From Carex sylvatica (taxonomy: Eukaryota > Streptophyta > Magnoliopsida > Poales > Cyperaceae), in NCBI GenBank assembly GCA_964058845.1, contig CAXKVR010000034.1, positions 1 through 64,000 of the forward strand: a stretch of 64,000 nt of DNA, read 5' to 3'. The position numbers and the translations under genes were made by a program. The notes under the pieces are model-generated. The model worked only from the letters and a program-made list of their open reading frames with translations, searched no databases and was not told the origin of the DNA. The first letter of the stretch is position 1. Each line of letters opens with the position of its first letter. This document shows, piece after piece, positions 34,530 to 46,640 of the stretch.

Positions 34530-36220
34530 TTAACTGCAGCAACAAAGGCACTCGAGGCAACACTCGCACGTCTCAAAGCAGCAGAAGCAGCAGCAAAGTG
34601 CAAAAAGACTGCATATATAGTTACAAAATAATATCCACATTAAAATGAGCTTGGGGACCAGATTTTATATTTTTTGCATTCATGCATCATTTTCTGAACT
34701 GTATTTTTAAGACACAAAAAAGAAGACATGACGGAGACTAATTGAAGACTTTTTGAAGAGAGAAAGCAACACTAAAATTTTTGATTGGAAAAATAAGAAA
34801 TTAAGGATAACAACAACTAATTAATTGTCTAAGAGCTGGTTGTCTTCATTTTAGATTGTTCAACCACTTCATTATTAAAAAGGCCCCGCAATAAGATACT
34901 AATAATTCAAACTTAATTACCCGGAATAAAAAATTGCAAGTAAATATATTTTATTGGAGTGCAAATGATATCTAAGATAATATACAATTAAGCTCTATGT
35001 CCAGAGACAAAATTAGAAGATTGAGATAGGTCCATCAGTGACTATGTCTCTGCTATCCCTCATGATTTGGCAATCTCTGCGAAGGTTTTAAAAGAAAAAT
35101 ACTATGCCCCTGCTATCTTTAGTGTAAATTTTAGAAGCCAACTTGTACACATAAACACAAAACATGTTTTAAAAAAAAATGGTTTACATTTGTATTTAAG
35201 ACATATAAGTAGATAAGTATGGTAGGTAAAACAAATATATAAGCCTTTTTTCCTCCACAAAAAAATAATCCACTGATTTTTTAACTTAACCATTGATAGG
35301 GATATATGTCATGATTGAGTACATTAATTTCCCCTATCCGATATATATATGAACCTGCTAGCATGCTACGTGTAATAGAGGGCCTCCGTGCAATAGCTCA
35401 ATATTCAACTTTTTAAAATCCTAATGGTCGATCCGAACCGTTCATCTTGTTCTCCATATTAATATGTGTTTGGAGACCAAATTTTACATTTTTTGGAATT
35501 TTTTTACTATTTTTTTAAATTTATTGAAAATTGGTGTTTTTTTATGGTCCAGATTTGCTGAAAACAACGATTTTCAATAAATCTAAAAAAATAGTAAACA
35601 AATTCCAAAAAAATATAAAATTTGGTCTCCAAACACATACTAATATGGACAACAAGATGAACGGTTCGGATCGACCATTAGGATTTTGAAAAGTCGAATA
35701 TTGAGCCGTTGCACGGAGGCCCTCTATGCTATGCATAGCATATTAGCATATTCCTATATATATCCCTATATATATATATATGCTAAGAATTTGTTTGTTC
35801 CCATGCATCTGATACTTTTCTTGTTTGCAACATTAATGACTTAATTTGTTCTTTTATTTATTTATATACTTAAGTCATGTTTATGTATCTATCTTCTCTC
35901 TCTCAAAAAAAAGAAGATCATTTAAAAACATTTTCCTTTTTTAATGAAACCACTACAAGATGCTTTTTAAAAATTGGCAGCCTTTTTGATGGTGTGAATA
36001 TATAGTAGTTAGTGAGTTGTTTTGCAGCACTTGCAATGGAGGTCTCTAAATAAGCATGCAAAAATAATATAATTGAAGGAGAGAGAGACAGAGAGAGAGA
36101 AATAAGAAATAATTAAGCAGGTGAGGTTACCACTTACCAGGCATAGAGGCAGCCCCTCTCTTCGTGCCTCCTTTGAACGTGCTCTAAGTAACCTATGTCC
36201 TGTCCACTTGGTGGATACAT
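34530..36220 (-). CDS. 53-aa cysteine-rich CYSTM-like peptide, two exons
   Basis: Minus strand. Exon 1 is 36,138-36,220 (starts [15 protein letters not shown], donor CTG/GTAAGT) and exon 2 is 34,530-34,608 (acceptor ATATGCAG). Cys28 is split by the junction and the frame runs to TAA at 34,530-34,532. The second half reads [13 protein letters not shown] followed by [14 protein letters not shown] at the C terminus: 14 cysteines in the last 27 residues, in a short hydrophobic block. A short polar Pro/Gly N terminus ahead of a Cys-packed C-terminal membrane segment is the layout of the CYSTM (cysteine-rich transmembrane module) family of small plant stress proteins. Membrane association and a stress or metal/redox role are family inference. 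The 1,529-bp intron contains a long-hairpin MITE. Both splice sites are near consensus and the frame is coherent across the junction, which argues against chance. Confidence 0.8.
35355..35755. mobile_element. Long-hairpin MITE in the CYSTM intron
   Basis: The left arm starts GCTAGCATGCTACGTG, AGAGGGCCTCCGTGC and runs through ATGGTCGATCCGAACCGTTC and CTTGTTCTCCATATTAATATG. The right arm repeats this in inverted order with few mismatches (GAACGGTTCGGATCGACCAT, GCACGGAGGCCCTCTAT). The arms are about 180 bp around a short centre. Both flanks are TATATA-rich. The core words are shared with the element at 62,497-62,922, so they are one family. No coding capacity. Confidence 0.85.
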
Positions 36221-37629
36221 CTCTTCTCTTCTCAATTAGACAGAGTAATGAAATAAGCAAAATCAGAACCAGAGTAATGAATTAAACAGACAGATATGGT
36301 GGATATATATGCTTGATTTGATTTTATACAAAGAAAGATAATTCAACTGCTCGCTTTCAGTTGACCGGTGTTTTTATTTTATTATACTTGCAGTCTTTGT
36401 ACACCTACAATGATCTGGACTGGATGTTATCCAAAGGTGTATGTGGTCAAGGTTCAGGATGTTTCTTAGTTAATAAATAAATATCCTGCCCCAGTGCCCC
36501 AATTCTAGACCAACCAAACCAACAAGTACATAACATTCATCTCCACTTCTTTTTAAACTGGAGGTAGCTATTCTATGACCCAATGAATTCAATGAAACTT
36601 GACAGGACATGTCCATTCTTTTCTCTAAATGGAGGGGCTATTATGACCTAGTAAGAATAATATAACCGGCAGTTGTCGGTGGCGGTTCATGTAATTCATG
36701 AAGGCGAATAATTATATATATTAATGCTTCAACTAAAAGCGATCTGTGACCATATTCCAAGTGTCGTCACAAAGTCATGGTACTACACAAATTATAAATG
36801 GGGAATGGATAGATGGGAGAGGAAGGTAGAAGAAGAAGGTAGGAGAGGCGGAAGAGAAGAGGCGGACGTGAGAATTATAATTTTTTCCACCTATTTATTT
36901 CTTATTTATTTTCCAACAAATTAATTTTTTATTTTAATTATAATTATAATTATAATTTCTAACAATCTTTATTTCTTTCTCTTTCATCTCTATTTTTCTC
37001 TTTCACATCCATCTTCTTCTCCCATCTCTCTCTCCCACCTCCGCCTCTCCCACCTCCTTGTCCTACCTCCCTCTCTCACCTCCGCCTCCACCTTTCTCTT
37101 CCACCTTCGCCTCCCACACCTCACTTCTGCCTCTACCTCCCTCTCCCACATCGAAATGGTAAATACAATAAGCTCCCTCCCTCTTACACTTCTGCCTCGA
37201 TTTTTTTCGTCTATACCTGCTGCTCCCGCTCCAGTGAACGTTCTGCCGGAGATCATCCGTTACTCCATTCCAATCAAGGACGCCTCTGCCAGGATGAATA
37301 CTTCAATATGTATAAATGAATACTTCAACGTATATAAATGAATACTAGAGCACGTCTCTACCGGGTCAGATCCATCACTGTCGACCATATCAAAATAATT
37401 TTGTATATGTGGATGCAATTAATCTCTTTCATGTCTATGTTTTTCTCCCCCTCATGAAGTAGCGAGTTTTGCAAAGAGCAAAGCTTTATTAATAGTGAAT
37501 TAGGCCACTGCGTACTAAGTAAATGATATAAAAATAAATTTGAAAAAAAATAGAGTTATATGAATGAATACTTGATGTCTTAGATGTGAATACTTGATGT
37601 CTTAGATGTGAATACTTAGGTATAAATAC
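36221..37629. other. Upstream of the CYSTM gene; purine and pyrimidine tracts
   Basis: Includes the presumed promoter of the minus-strand peptide gene. A purine-rich run (36,815-36,870, GGAGAGGAAGGTAGAAGAAG) and a long pyrimidine-rich run (about 36,975-37,150, CTCCCACCTCCGCCTCTCCC) face each other around a TAATTATAATTATAA stretch and are loosely inverted copies. At 37,565-37,620 the phrase GAATACTTGATGTCTTAGAT is repeated. No gene. Confidence 0.5.
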
Positions 37630-38765
37630 TTGCGTGACAAGATATTAATACTTGTGCAACGGGCAACTCGAAAGTATGTCAACATGGATCTCATTTGAAA
37701 GATAAAATTGTGTAGAAAACGTTCGTGATTTTAGATTTGTAAAATTATTCATAGATCATCAGAAATATTAGTTAGATTGAACGGAGAAAAAAAATTCACC
37801 TCTAAAAACTTATAAAAGATGGATGAGTGATGTGTCCAGTTTTTATATTTGCACTTACACGACGATGATGAATACTTTCTCGATAAGAAATGAATACTTG
37901 TGCAACGGACAACTCAAAAGTATGTAGAAAATATTCGTGTTTTAGATTTGCAAAATTTCTCACCGATCGTGAGAAATATTGATTAGATTGAACAGATAAA
38001 AAAAACACATCTAAAAACGTGTAAAAGATGAATGAATGTTGTGTCCAGTTTTTATATTTGCACTTGCACGACGAGTATGAATACTTTCTCGATAAGGAAT
38101 GAATACTTGTGCAACGGTCAACTCGAAAGTATGTCATCATGGATCTCATTTGAAATATAATATTATGTAGAAAATATTCGTGGTTTTAGATTTGCAAAAT
38201 TTCTCACCGATCGTTAGAAATATTGATTAGATTGAACAAGAAAAAAAAAAACCTCTAAAAATGTGTAAAAGATGGATGAGTGATGTGTCGAATTTTTATA
38301 TTTGCACTTGCACGACGAGGATGAATATTTTCTCGATAAGAGATGAATACTTGTGCATCGGACAACTCGAAAGTATATTATCATGGGTCTCATTTGAAAG
38401 ATAAGATTATGTATAAAACATTCGTGGTTTTAGATTTGCAAAATTTCTCACCGATTGTCAGAAAATATTGATTAGATTGAACAGAGAAAAAAAAATTTCA
38501 CCTCTAAAAACGTGTAAAAGATGGATGAGTGATGTGTCCAGTTTTTATATTTGCAGTGCACGATGATGATGAATACTTTCTCGATAGGAGATTGATACTT
38601 GTGCAACAGACAACTCAAAAGTATGTCATCATGGATCTCATTTGAAAGATAAAATTATGTAGAAAATATTCGTAATTTTAGATTTGCAAAATTTCTCACC
38701 GATCGTCAGAAATATTAATTAGATTGAACGGAGAAAAAAAAATTCACCTCTAAAAACGTGTCCAA
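37630..38765. repeat. Satellite-like array, ~245-bp unit
   Basis: Each unit contains GATGAATACTTTCTCGATAAG, ATACTTGTGCAACGG, CAACTCGAAAGTATGTCATC, GGATCTCATTTGAAAGATAA, GATTTGCAAAATTTCTCACC and ACCTCTAAAAACGTGTAAAA. The CTAAAAA landmark falls at about 37,800, 38,008, 38,251, 38,501 and 38,747. The first spacing is shorter because one unit lacks about 35 bp (the CATGGATCTCATTTG part). About four to five copies, with no coding frame. Confidence 0.85.
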
Positions 38766-40738
38766 TTTTTTTTGTTAAATACTTGATATATTAGGTATGA
38801 ATACTTTATATGTTATAGATGAATGTTTGATGTGTCATAGATGAATATTTGTGCGCCAGTTGTAAAATTTTTCAAATATTAGATGGTGCTCAAATAGTAA
38901 GTGACCCCATAGGTAGTTAGTAGTTATTGAAGTAATTAATGACTGAAGGATAAATGAGAAATTGTTACGTAGATAACTAGGTGCTCCCAAAAATATATAT
39001 ATATATATATTTTTTTTTGAGTGAGACTGGTGAATATTACGGATTGACTCAGTAGTATAAATTTTTAAAGTTTAACTATATCTAAATTGTTAGCCAAAAT
39101 TTGTTTAGTTACCACTTTAATAAATTAAAATTAATTGATTATCATTCTATTGGAGTTTTTTCATTTTCTACCACTCACACGGACTGAATATGCGCACAAA
39201 TTCGAATTGGTGAGCGGACTGAGTTTGTGCACCAATTCAGTGTACATACTGGAGTGCGCGTTCCTAGTCTGCGCACCTATTGGAATCCGTGCGCATCCCA
39301 ATCCGCATGGGTGATAGGAAATGAGATATGGTCAATGAGTGATAATCATTTAATTTTAATTAATTATGGTGGTAATAATTTTTTATTCAAAAATCATTAG
39401 ACATGATATTTATAGAAAAATGTACTAGAAAAATAAATTTTACATTCTTTATAACTACTAGTACTTTTAGATAGGTAGAAAAACACTTACTTTAATAATG
39501 CTAAAAGTATAGCTAAATTGCTACCGGTAGCACTTCGATCTAAGTACTTACAGAATCAAATTTTAGTATTTGATGTTCAAATAACAAATTCAACCCGTTA
39601 GATGTTCATGATATTATAGATATGACATTTTCAAGTAACTTCCTCAAAATACACTAAGAACAAGGTCTCATTTTTTTTTTCTCATTTAATTTTCTCTAGA
39701 AGCATAGACTTTTCGGTACCATTAGATATATGTGAAAATGGTTTACTGACTTCACCATTCCCAACTTGCACACATTGGCTTAATATATAGACTATTATTA
39801 TAGACCTAAAATAGTTAATAGAAATAAAAAAGAATGGGAAACGAGATAATTGAGAACCTGGTTCTCTCAATATAATTTGTTTCGGCCAAACTGAACCGCT
39901 TGAATAATTTAAGATGATTCAGTGGGATGAGCAAAAAAAAAAAAAAATGTTACGCGATAAAGACAGAGACTTAAAAAAGAAAAAAAAGAGTTGTTCATCA
40001 ATCCCATTTTGGGGACCAAAAATTATTTCATCAAATCATCTCACTAGAACTCCGAATCCATAATTAAATAGATAAGATTGAGAAGCTTTATTATTATTGA
40101 TAGGAAGTTGAGGAAGTCACGGTAATCTGATGTCTAGTCAGAGCTATTTGATCCGCATGATGGATGACTCTAATATTAAGCTATATATATATACTAGTAT
40201 TGTGCCTGTGTATTGCAACAGAAGTATATTATAAGAAAGAAAAACATGTTTTATCTTATCTTGATGCATGATAAATGTAGATATTGGTTTCTACTATCAG
40301 ACTTCAAAAGTTTCAAAATCTGATAGTTTTTAAAAAATTATATGCCAGTTTAATTCAAATGAAATTTGATGTGTATTTAACTTATATCAAGTGATTTAAA
40401 ATTTCAATAATATAAAATTAATTGTCCTTGATATTATCATTAAATAGTACAAAAAGTATATTTAAATTTAGAGAAAATTTCATAAATAACCATTGTGAGT
40501 TACCCTTTTATTTTTAATTAATACTACAACCAAACATAGGCGTTATAGGTATATATATCATTCACCAATTAATTTATATTGCTCTTATTTGATAATTCAA
40601 GTTCTTTGCTTGTCATGGATCTGTAAACAATACACTATTTTTTTCCCCAAATAATATCAAGGATATAAATGTTATGAAAACTTAATTACACTTCTTTGTC
40701 AGAAAACAGTACACTATTTGAGAAAGTTTTGATCAATA
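38766..40738. other. Repeat-rich intergenic stretch
   Basis: Continues with ATGAATACTT / GAATGTTTGATG words to about 38,860, then a TATATATATA run at 38,993-39,009, then a MITE-like hairpin (39,105-39,385). The remainder is AT-rich with no gene seen. Confidence 0.5.
39105..39385. mobile_element. MITE-like hairpin with GC-rich centre
   Basis: Left arm TTACCACTTTAATAAATTAA and AATTAATTGATTATCATTCT; inverted on the right as GAGTGATAATCATTTAATTT and TTAATTATGGTGGTAA. The ~190-bp centre is unusually GC-rich and repeats TGCGCAC / GTGCGCA words (39,190-39,300). Ends and target-site duplication are not clear. Confidence 0.55.
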
Positions 40739-40945
40739 TCATTTTAGCAAACACCTTACCAGCAAGCCCAATCTGCTCAACGCACAGAGCCCCTTGATCA
40801 GCGAGCCAAACATGATGGTATCAACACCACATCCTTCTCTCGAGGACTGACCAAGCACACAAAATGAAAGATCTGCTCGACCCATACAACGCCAGCAATC
40901 CACGATGAACCCGAAGGTACGGATGGTGGGAGAGACAATGTACAA
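40739..40945 (-). pseudogene. PPR protein gene fragment (Rf-like)
   Basis: The minus-strand reading VSPTIRTFGFIVDCWRCMGRADL continues into SFCVLGQ, GCGVDTIMFGSLIKGLC. This is about one and a half 35-residue pentatricopeptide repeats of the kind found in Rf-like, organelle-targeted RNA-binding proteins. Only this piece is recognisable: no ATG context, no further repeats on either side within about 1 kb, and the frame closes after LVRCLLK. A TTTCCTTGACAG sequence just upstream resembles a splice acceptor, so it could be exonised in a non-coding transcript. Confidence 0.6.
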
Positions 40946-43900
40946 GCATACCTGTCAAGGAAATAAAGATAAACCACTCTCATGTTGATAAACTTAAGAC
41001 AGATTAAAATTATTTGTGGTAGAAATTAAAAGTTCAAGTACTTCTATTATGATTACTGGTAAAAAAAGTATGTGAGAATGAGAATATGAAACCTACCTGA
41101 CAAAATAAAAGTCAATTTTCAACAGGAGAGCCTGCCTGATTTCTCAAATCCAACTGGGTCAAATTGTATTTTTTTGTAGAGACAGATCCACTGATGCCAT
41201 AGTCAACATTCTTGTCTCTTTTTTTTTTTTTTTTTTGAAAGGATCAACATTCTTGTCAACCATCACAAAATGGTTATTGCAACTATAATATGTTGTTGAA
41301 TCCCTTGCTCTAACCTTCATTTCAAATTGAAACAAGCCATTAATAAATCCTATAACATGATTATGATACTGGCTATTGCTAACTTTTTAAAATAAAACAA
41401 GCCATAAATAAGAAAATGTACGAACTGATATAGGATTTCTTGCTCTATACCTTAACTATAAGATAAAACAATTTATAAATAATTAATCAATTTACATGGA
41501 GACTCTTTCGGAAGGAATATTACATGCAAGCCATTTGCAGTTGTATCAGGGACCCTTTGTACCAGAAAACCTGATACACTCACCCCCAAATTTACAATTT
41601 ACATAGAAGCCCTTAGGAAGGAAGAATTTACATAATTGTAGCCCTTAGGAAGGAATAATTAATCTGGACTGATTTCTAATTTTAACGTGGTGTGAAAGAA
41701 AGCATACTCCTGTCACCAATTTCTGATTTTAATGTGAATTTGGATTGGATTTATTCTTCATCTTCTTTCCTTCCTTTCTCTACACTAAGAAGCACTGCTC
41801 TAAGCTTCTTTGGGGAAAGAACTCCTCCCTGAAATCAAATACGTACACCAACTCTCTAAATAATATTACAAATGGAAACAATATTTGAAAAAAAAAATAG
41901 TGATAAGATGCCAAATTCCAACACACTGTGACTCTTCTGTTTATTTTTTGTACTAAAGCCAAATATTAAAAATTAAAATGTAAACCTAAGATCAAGGAAA
42001 ATTTATTCATTTACCAGTAGAAGGTTAGTCTAGCACAAATAAAGCTGGTATATCACATTAAATTGCGAGCAGGTGGATGACATGTTTGTTACTGTGTTGC
42101 TTTACTCGCAAACTACAAATGAAGAATTTATTACCTGCATGTGTACTAAATTCAAGTGAAATAAATTAATAGCAAGTTTTTAAAAAGCCCTGTGCACTAT
42201 TGTTCAATACAAATTGATTAGAATAAATAATAATTCATTTGTTAAATTAAAAATGTAAAAGGATGAAAGAAACAATTGATATAATTCGATTACTCGATTG
42301 ATTTATCAAAAAATTCTCCTTTTTTTCAAAATTTCAATAAAAATAAACAAAAGAAAAATTAGACAATTCAAGTCTAACCCAAGCAAAGCAGTGAGTGATA
42401 AGAGTTGCCGATCAGATCGAGTTTGTACGAAAAACACAGATTAAGTAATCATAAACAATTACAAAATTAAAAAGAAAATTAAAGACTGCTATATCTGTTG
42501 CTTTTCCACACTAATTACGTCTCTAGCAGTATCTTATCAAATAAAAAAAGAAAAAAATAACACTTTAAACCATATCTCAATGGCAATTAAAAACTTTCCA
42601 ATGCATAATAAATTGTTTAAACTCAAATCTGATGCTAGGTTAGATGCCCTTTGACTTCTTGCTTTCTCTTATGTCTTGTTTGCAGATAAAAACAAAAAAA
42701 AAATATTCAAGATTAAGTTGTGGAAAATAATTATGAAAAATGTAAATGATGGTATTTGGATGGTTTCAGCCATGTATTGTCTAGTTCTTTACTTGTACAA
42801 ATTCTGGTACAACAGAGCACCTGTACAAGCATGCATTTTTATGTCTCAATAAATTTAACTTATTTTCACAAATGACATAGATTACATCTGGATGCAACCC
42901 TACAACTCCACAATGGCACCTTTGGCAACTTGGCAGATAGGTCCCACACCTCCACTTCCCCTCATCATGTAGTATCACTGATTTTCCGCAAGTAAACGCT
43001 ATGTCCTTTGTTGTTACAATGATTCAAAATTTATAAGTAATAAAATTATAAAAATGACATTCAATATCTGATACTACTGACCAGGTGCACTCCATTGTTG
43101 AATGGTTTCTTACCAGTCTATGTACAAGCAAGTTCTTACCAATCTAAAAATCAAGGTCTATTTTATAAACACAGTTTAAACGAATATTGGATACAAGAAC
43201 AATACTAAATTTACCTAAATTTTCTATATTTACATCATTTAAGTTCAATTTCAGTAGCGAGATTCAGCGCTGCGTCATTATAATGCTTAGTGAAAAATGC
43301 AAAAATTTCAGCAATAGCAGTCCAATTAAGAGATTAATAGATACACCGATACAACACCAGTAGGTAAGCCGATACAAGCTTAAAGTCGTGCTGTCTGAAC
43401 TTATGATGCATAAAAAAAAAATTGATGGACCATATTTATCCAATAGAGAGCTGCTATTATTTGGATTGCTAAGGATATATTAGTCATTTTATTTTGAATG
43501 TGCTTAATCCTATCTAAAAAGATTTTGAATTTAGATTTAAGACTTACCACCACATCTTCCAATTTTGATATAATCTATTTATCCATCAGTATTTCTTATA
43601 AAAAGGAAATAGAAAAGCAATAAGATCAGTTTCTCGATTTCACCCGAACAGTTTTTCTATTTCATTCCTTCTTTTTCTCTTTTTTAAAGCTTATTTCTCT
43701 CTATGTTGATCAAATGGATATAGTCAATTATTAAATTCTTTTGTAATTAAATTGATAAGCGAGAGTACTGTTCAAAAAGTAATTCACTAATCCACAATTG
43801 CAGTTATTGATTCATAATTCCTAAACCGGTATCTTGTACGGTATGAATGTATGATAAATACCAAAGCGGTACACTCCCAGATATGTTATGTGCATTTAAC

Positions 43901-44430
43901 ATGGAGAAAATCAAAATCATGAACGAATTACTGTATTTGTTTAAAATGGAGATAAAGAGAACTTACAGTCATGGAAGCGAGCACATTGCATCCTAATGCG
44001 TACTGGTTTTTCTTCAGCCTTCCTTGCTTGGTTCAGAGAAGTTGCTCTCTCGTTGCTTCTACATTCTCCTCTTCCATTAATCAGAGATACAAAAAGGGAA
44101 TTAATGTAGTTGACAATTTGAGAATTAAATAATAATTAGAAGAAATTGAAGGAGAGTTAGGGACACTACTTAACAGAAGTCCAATTTATCTAAATGTAAG
44201 AGAATTCTCAAATGAAAAACTAAACTAATTAGTAAAAGAAACCTACTATGACAGCTCGTCGGGCGGGTGCCAGAAATCCATTCGCCTCTCGCGCTCCTAC
44301 TCCTGAAGTGGCGTCGTGAACCCGGTGATCTTGTTGCGCAAGCACTTAGAGGGGATGGTTGCGACTTCTTTAAGAATCGTTCTAACTAAGTGCAGGCTTA
44401 GAAGAGGATGGAACTTTTCAGGGGTGCGAT
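40946..44430 (-). other. Unassigned region with exon-like segments
   Basis: No protein family recognised. Several minus-strand segments look exon-like. At about 44,090-43,970, LNQARKAEEKPVRIRMQC with ARFHDC ends in a good donor (GAC/TGTAAGT context). At about 42,990-42,780 there is an open segment with Cys pairs (KWRCGTYLPSCQRCHCGV). At about 41,828-41,780, a TTTGATTTCAG acceptor is followed by GGVLSPKKLRAVLLSV and a stop. GC content rises near 44,220-44,360. They may be exons of one low-expressed gene, a non-coding RNA or captured fragments; I could not join them convincingly. Confidence 0.3.
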
Positions 44431-45025
44431 TGGAAGAGAAAGGAACCGAAGAGATCTGACACTGGAGTACTGCTATGGGGTGAAAGTGTCGGGGATTAGG
44501 TTTTTTTTTTCTTCCGGAAGAAGATCGCTGAGAGAGGTGCCTCCAGCGAATAGACGAGCTCTCCAGCGAAAAATTTGCGATTTAATCTGCACAAATTTTG
44601 ATTCAAATCCGACAGTGCAGAACAGAAATACATAGGATAATAAAGTGTGGCATTACATGTGGCGGGTCTAATTTGAACTAAATTTAGACCTCTACACATA
44701 ACATATAAATGATGTATTTAATCAAAAGAAGACAGATTATTTGACTGGAGGATTTAGATTCAATCCGAATTTAGATCAATAAATCACAGTCACACGACTT
44801 TCTGTCATCCAATTCAATTTAAGGTGCATAATATAGAGGAGAGATGTGTGTGTGAATGTAGACGCAAATTGAACAGCTCTGATCAAATGTTTGACTGAAT
44901 TTAATTACCTCGAGGAGACGATCCACATATATCTTTGAATAAAGATATTGTCCCCTAACAGTCCCCCCAGTCCAACTTGTCCTAACTAACAAAAATAGTT
45001 ATTAATGATTGGCATTAATTAACCC

Positions 45026-45165
45026 GGGTGCACCGTCGAGATCCGGCAAGGAGAGCGTAGTGCATCGTCGAGATCTAACGAGGAGAGTGTGGTGCACCGT
45101 CGAGATCCGACGAGGAGAGAGTGGTGCACCGTCAAGATTTGGCCGAGAGAGCGTGGTGCACCATT
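45026..45165. repeat. 38-bp tandem repeat, about 3.5 copies
   Basis: The unit is approximately GGTGCACCGTCGAGATCCG followed by ACGAGGAGAGCGT. Starts fall near 45,026, 45,059, 45,091 and 45,122, with a last GTGGTGCACC near 45,155. It is GC-rich and contains GTGCAC and TCGA self-complementary words. It reads open in more than one frame by composition only. Confidence 0.75.
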
Positions 45166-45204
45166 GGAGGGGGTCCATGCTAAGCCCAGCGAAGATTGTC
45201 AAAG

Positions 45205-45435
45205 TGGAACATATGAATACTTTATTAGTTAGATATGAATACTTTATTTGTTAGATATGCATACTTCATGTTAGATATGAATACTTCTTGGAAGAGGTGG
45301 GTGAGAAAGATGAATCTGACTTTGAATTTTGAATTGTATAAATTATTTCGAACATGTGTGAATACTTCGTAATCGTCAGTATGAATACTTCTTTAGTTAG
45401 ATATGAATACTTCATTGTTTTAGATATGAATACTA
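45205..45435. repeat. TTAGATATGAATACTT repeat cluster
   Basis: Six to eight irregularly spaced copies of (A)TATGAATACTT, often preceded by GTTAGA. The same ATGAATACTT core is the most frequent word of the array at 37.3-38.9 kb, so the two loci may descend from the same repeat or element family. Confidence 0.6.
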
Positions 45436-46640
45436 TATAGATTCGTTGTAGTAGTCTCCAATCTTGGCAAATGTCGCTTTCAGATGGTTGCGATTCCCAA
45501 TCCAGACTGTCACAAGACGCCAGGGGTCCCCCTGGTCGTTACTGGTTCCTAAGATTGATGGTCCCCTCCAGTTTTAACTATTATAGATAATAAGTATAAA
45601 TATTATAAATTCGTAGGTATGAATATTATATGTTTTGACTATTAATAAAATCGCGTTAATCTTACTTTTTGGTGACAATTAGCACGTGTGCGTTAGTTAG
45701 TGGTCCTCCATTATACTTTTTTTTGTTTTTGTTTTTTAGCACGGAGAACAAATAGGGAACTAAATGGGGGATACTTTTAGTCGTTCCCTATATCTTTTGA
45801 TAGTTATGCTTCTGGTCTTATTCGGTAGGACTAGGAGTCATCTCCACCCTCCAATCTAAGCTGAAAGGTACAGATCAACCAATAACATGCCTCTTATAGC
45901 AACAGCAACGGCGCCATTAACAACTTCAAAAAGGACTATGGTAGTGGTAATGGTATGGTGGAATAACATGTGTTTGTTTAATTAGAAATAAAGCAAATAT
46001 CATTATAAGCTAACAGAGAAATGATAACCAGGCCACCACCATGCACACAATTTCTATCAGTACACACTGTACTGCTAAACTTGACAGTTTAAAGCATCCA
46101 TTTTTAATGAATTAAACATTTTTAGAAACCGATTCATTAAGAATTTAGCTATTTTCCACAGAAAAACAGAACAAAAGAGTGGAAAATAAAGCTAAGCACA
46201 GAAAACCTAGTCGTCCTTGGGTGTTGGATAACAAAACTGCGACCTATTTTTACAGAAACCACATAACAAACCCACATCTACACATCATTTCTCGAGGCCG
46301 AATCAAGTCATAATCTGCCAAGTGAAAAAAAAAAAAAACAATAACAGAAATATTACTCTCCACCTTAAATCAACTGTGCCAAATCTCAGTCTTCTCCATG
46401 CTTTCCAAATTCATCATGGGAAAATCTGAACACTTTCCTGACAACCTCCCTACCTCCAACACAGAAACACAGACAGAATAAAAGGAAAAAGAAAAAAAAA
46501 AAAAAAATCACAACCAATATTAGGGCAAAATCACCATCGGCGCATCTACAATCATGTTTTGCATGAGGTAACAACCCTCCCCCCCTCCCACCCGACACAC
46601 ACACACCCACAAAAGCGATCCACACAACAAAACAGTATCC

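Larger units (their letters stand above)
44431..46640. other. Intergenic with two tandem repeats
   Basis: Holds the 38-bp tandem repeat at 45,026-45,165 and a run of TTAGATATGAATACTT words at 45,205-45,435. The last few hundred bases before 46,641 are probably the 3' untranslated region of the PP2A B' gene. Confidence 0.5.

Noticed and set aside
36990..37256. 88-codon Arg/Glu-rich frame
   Set aside because: Simple translation of a pyrimidine tract; no start context or homology.
45002..45254. Frames on both strands over the 38-bp repeat
   Set aside because: They are open only because the repeat lacks stops; no family resemblance.
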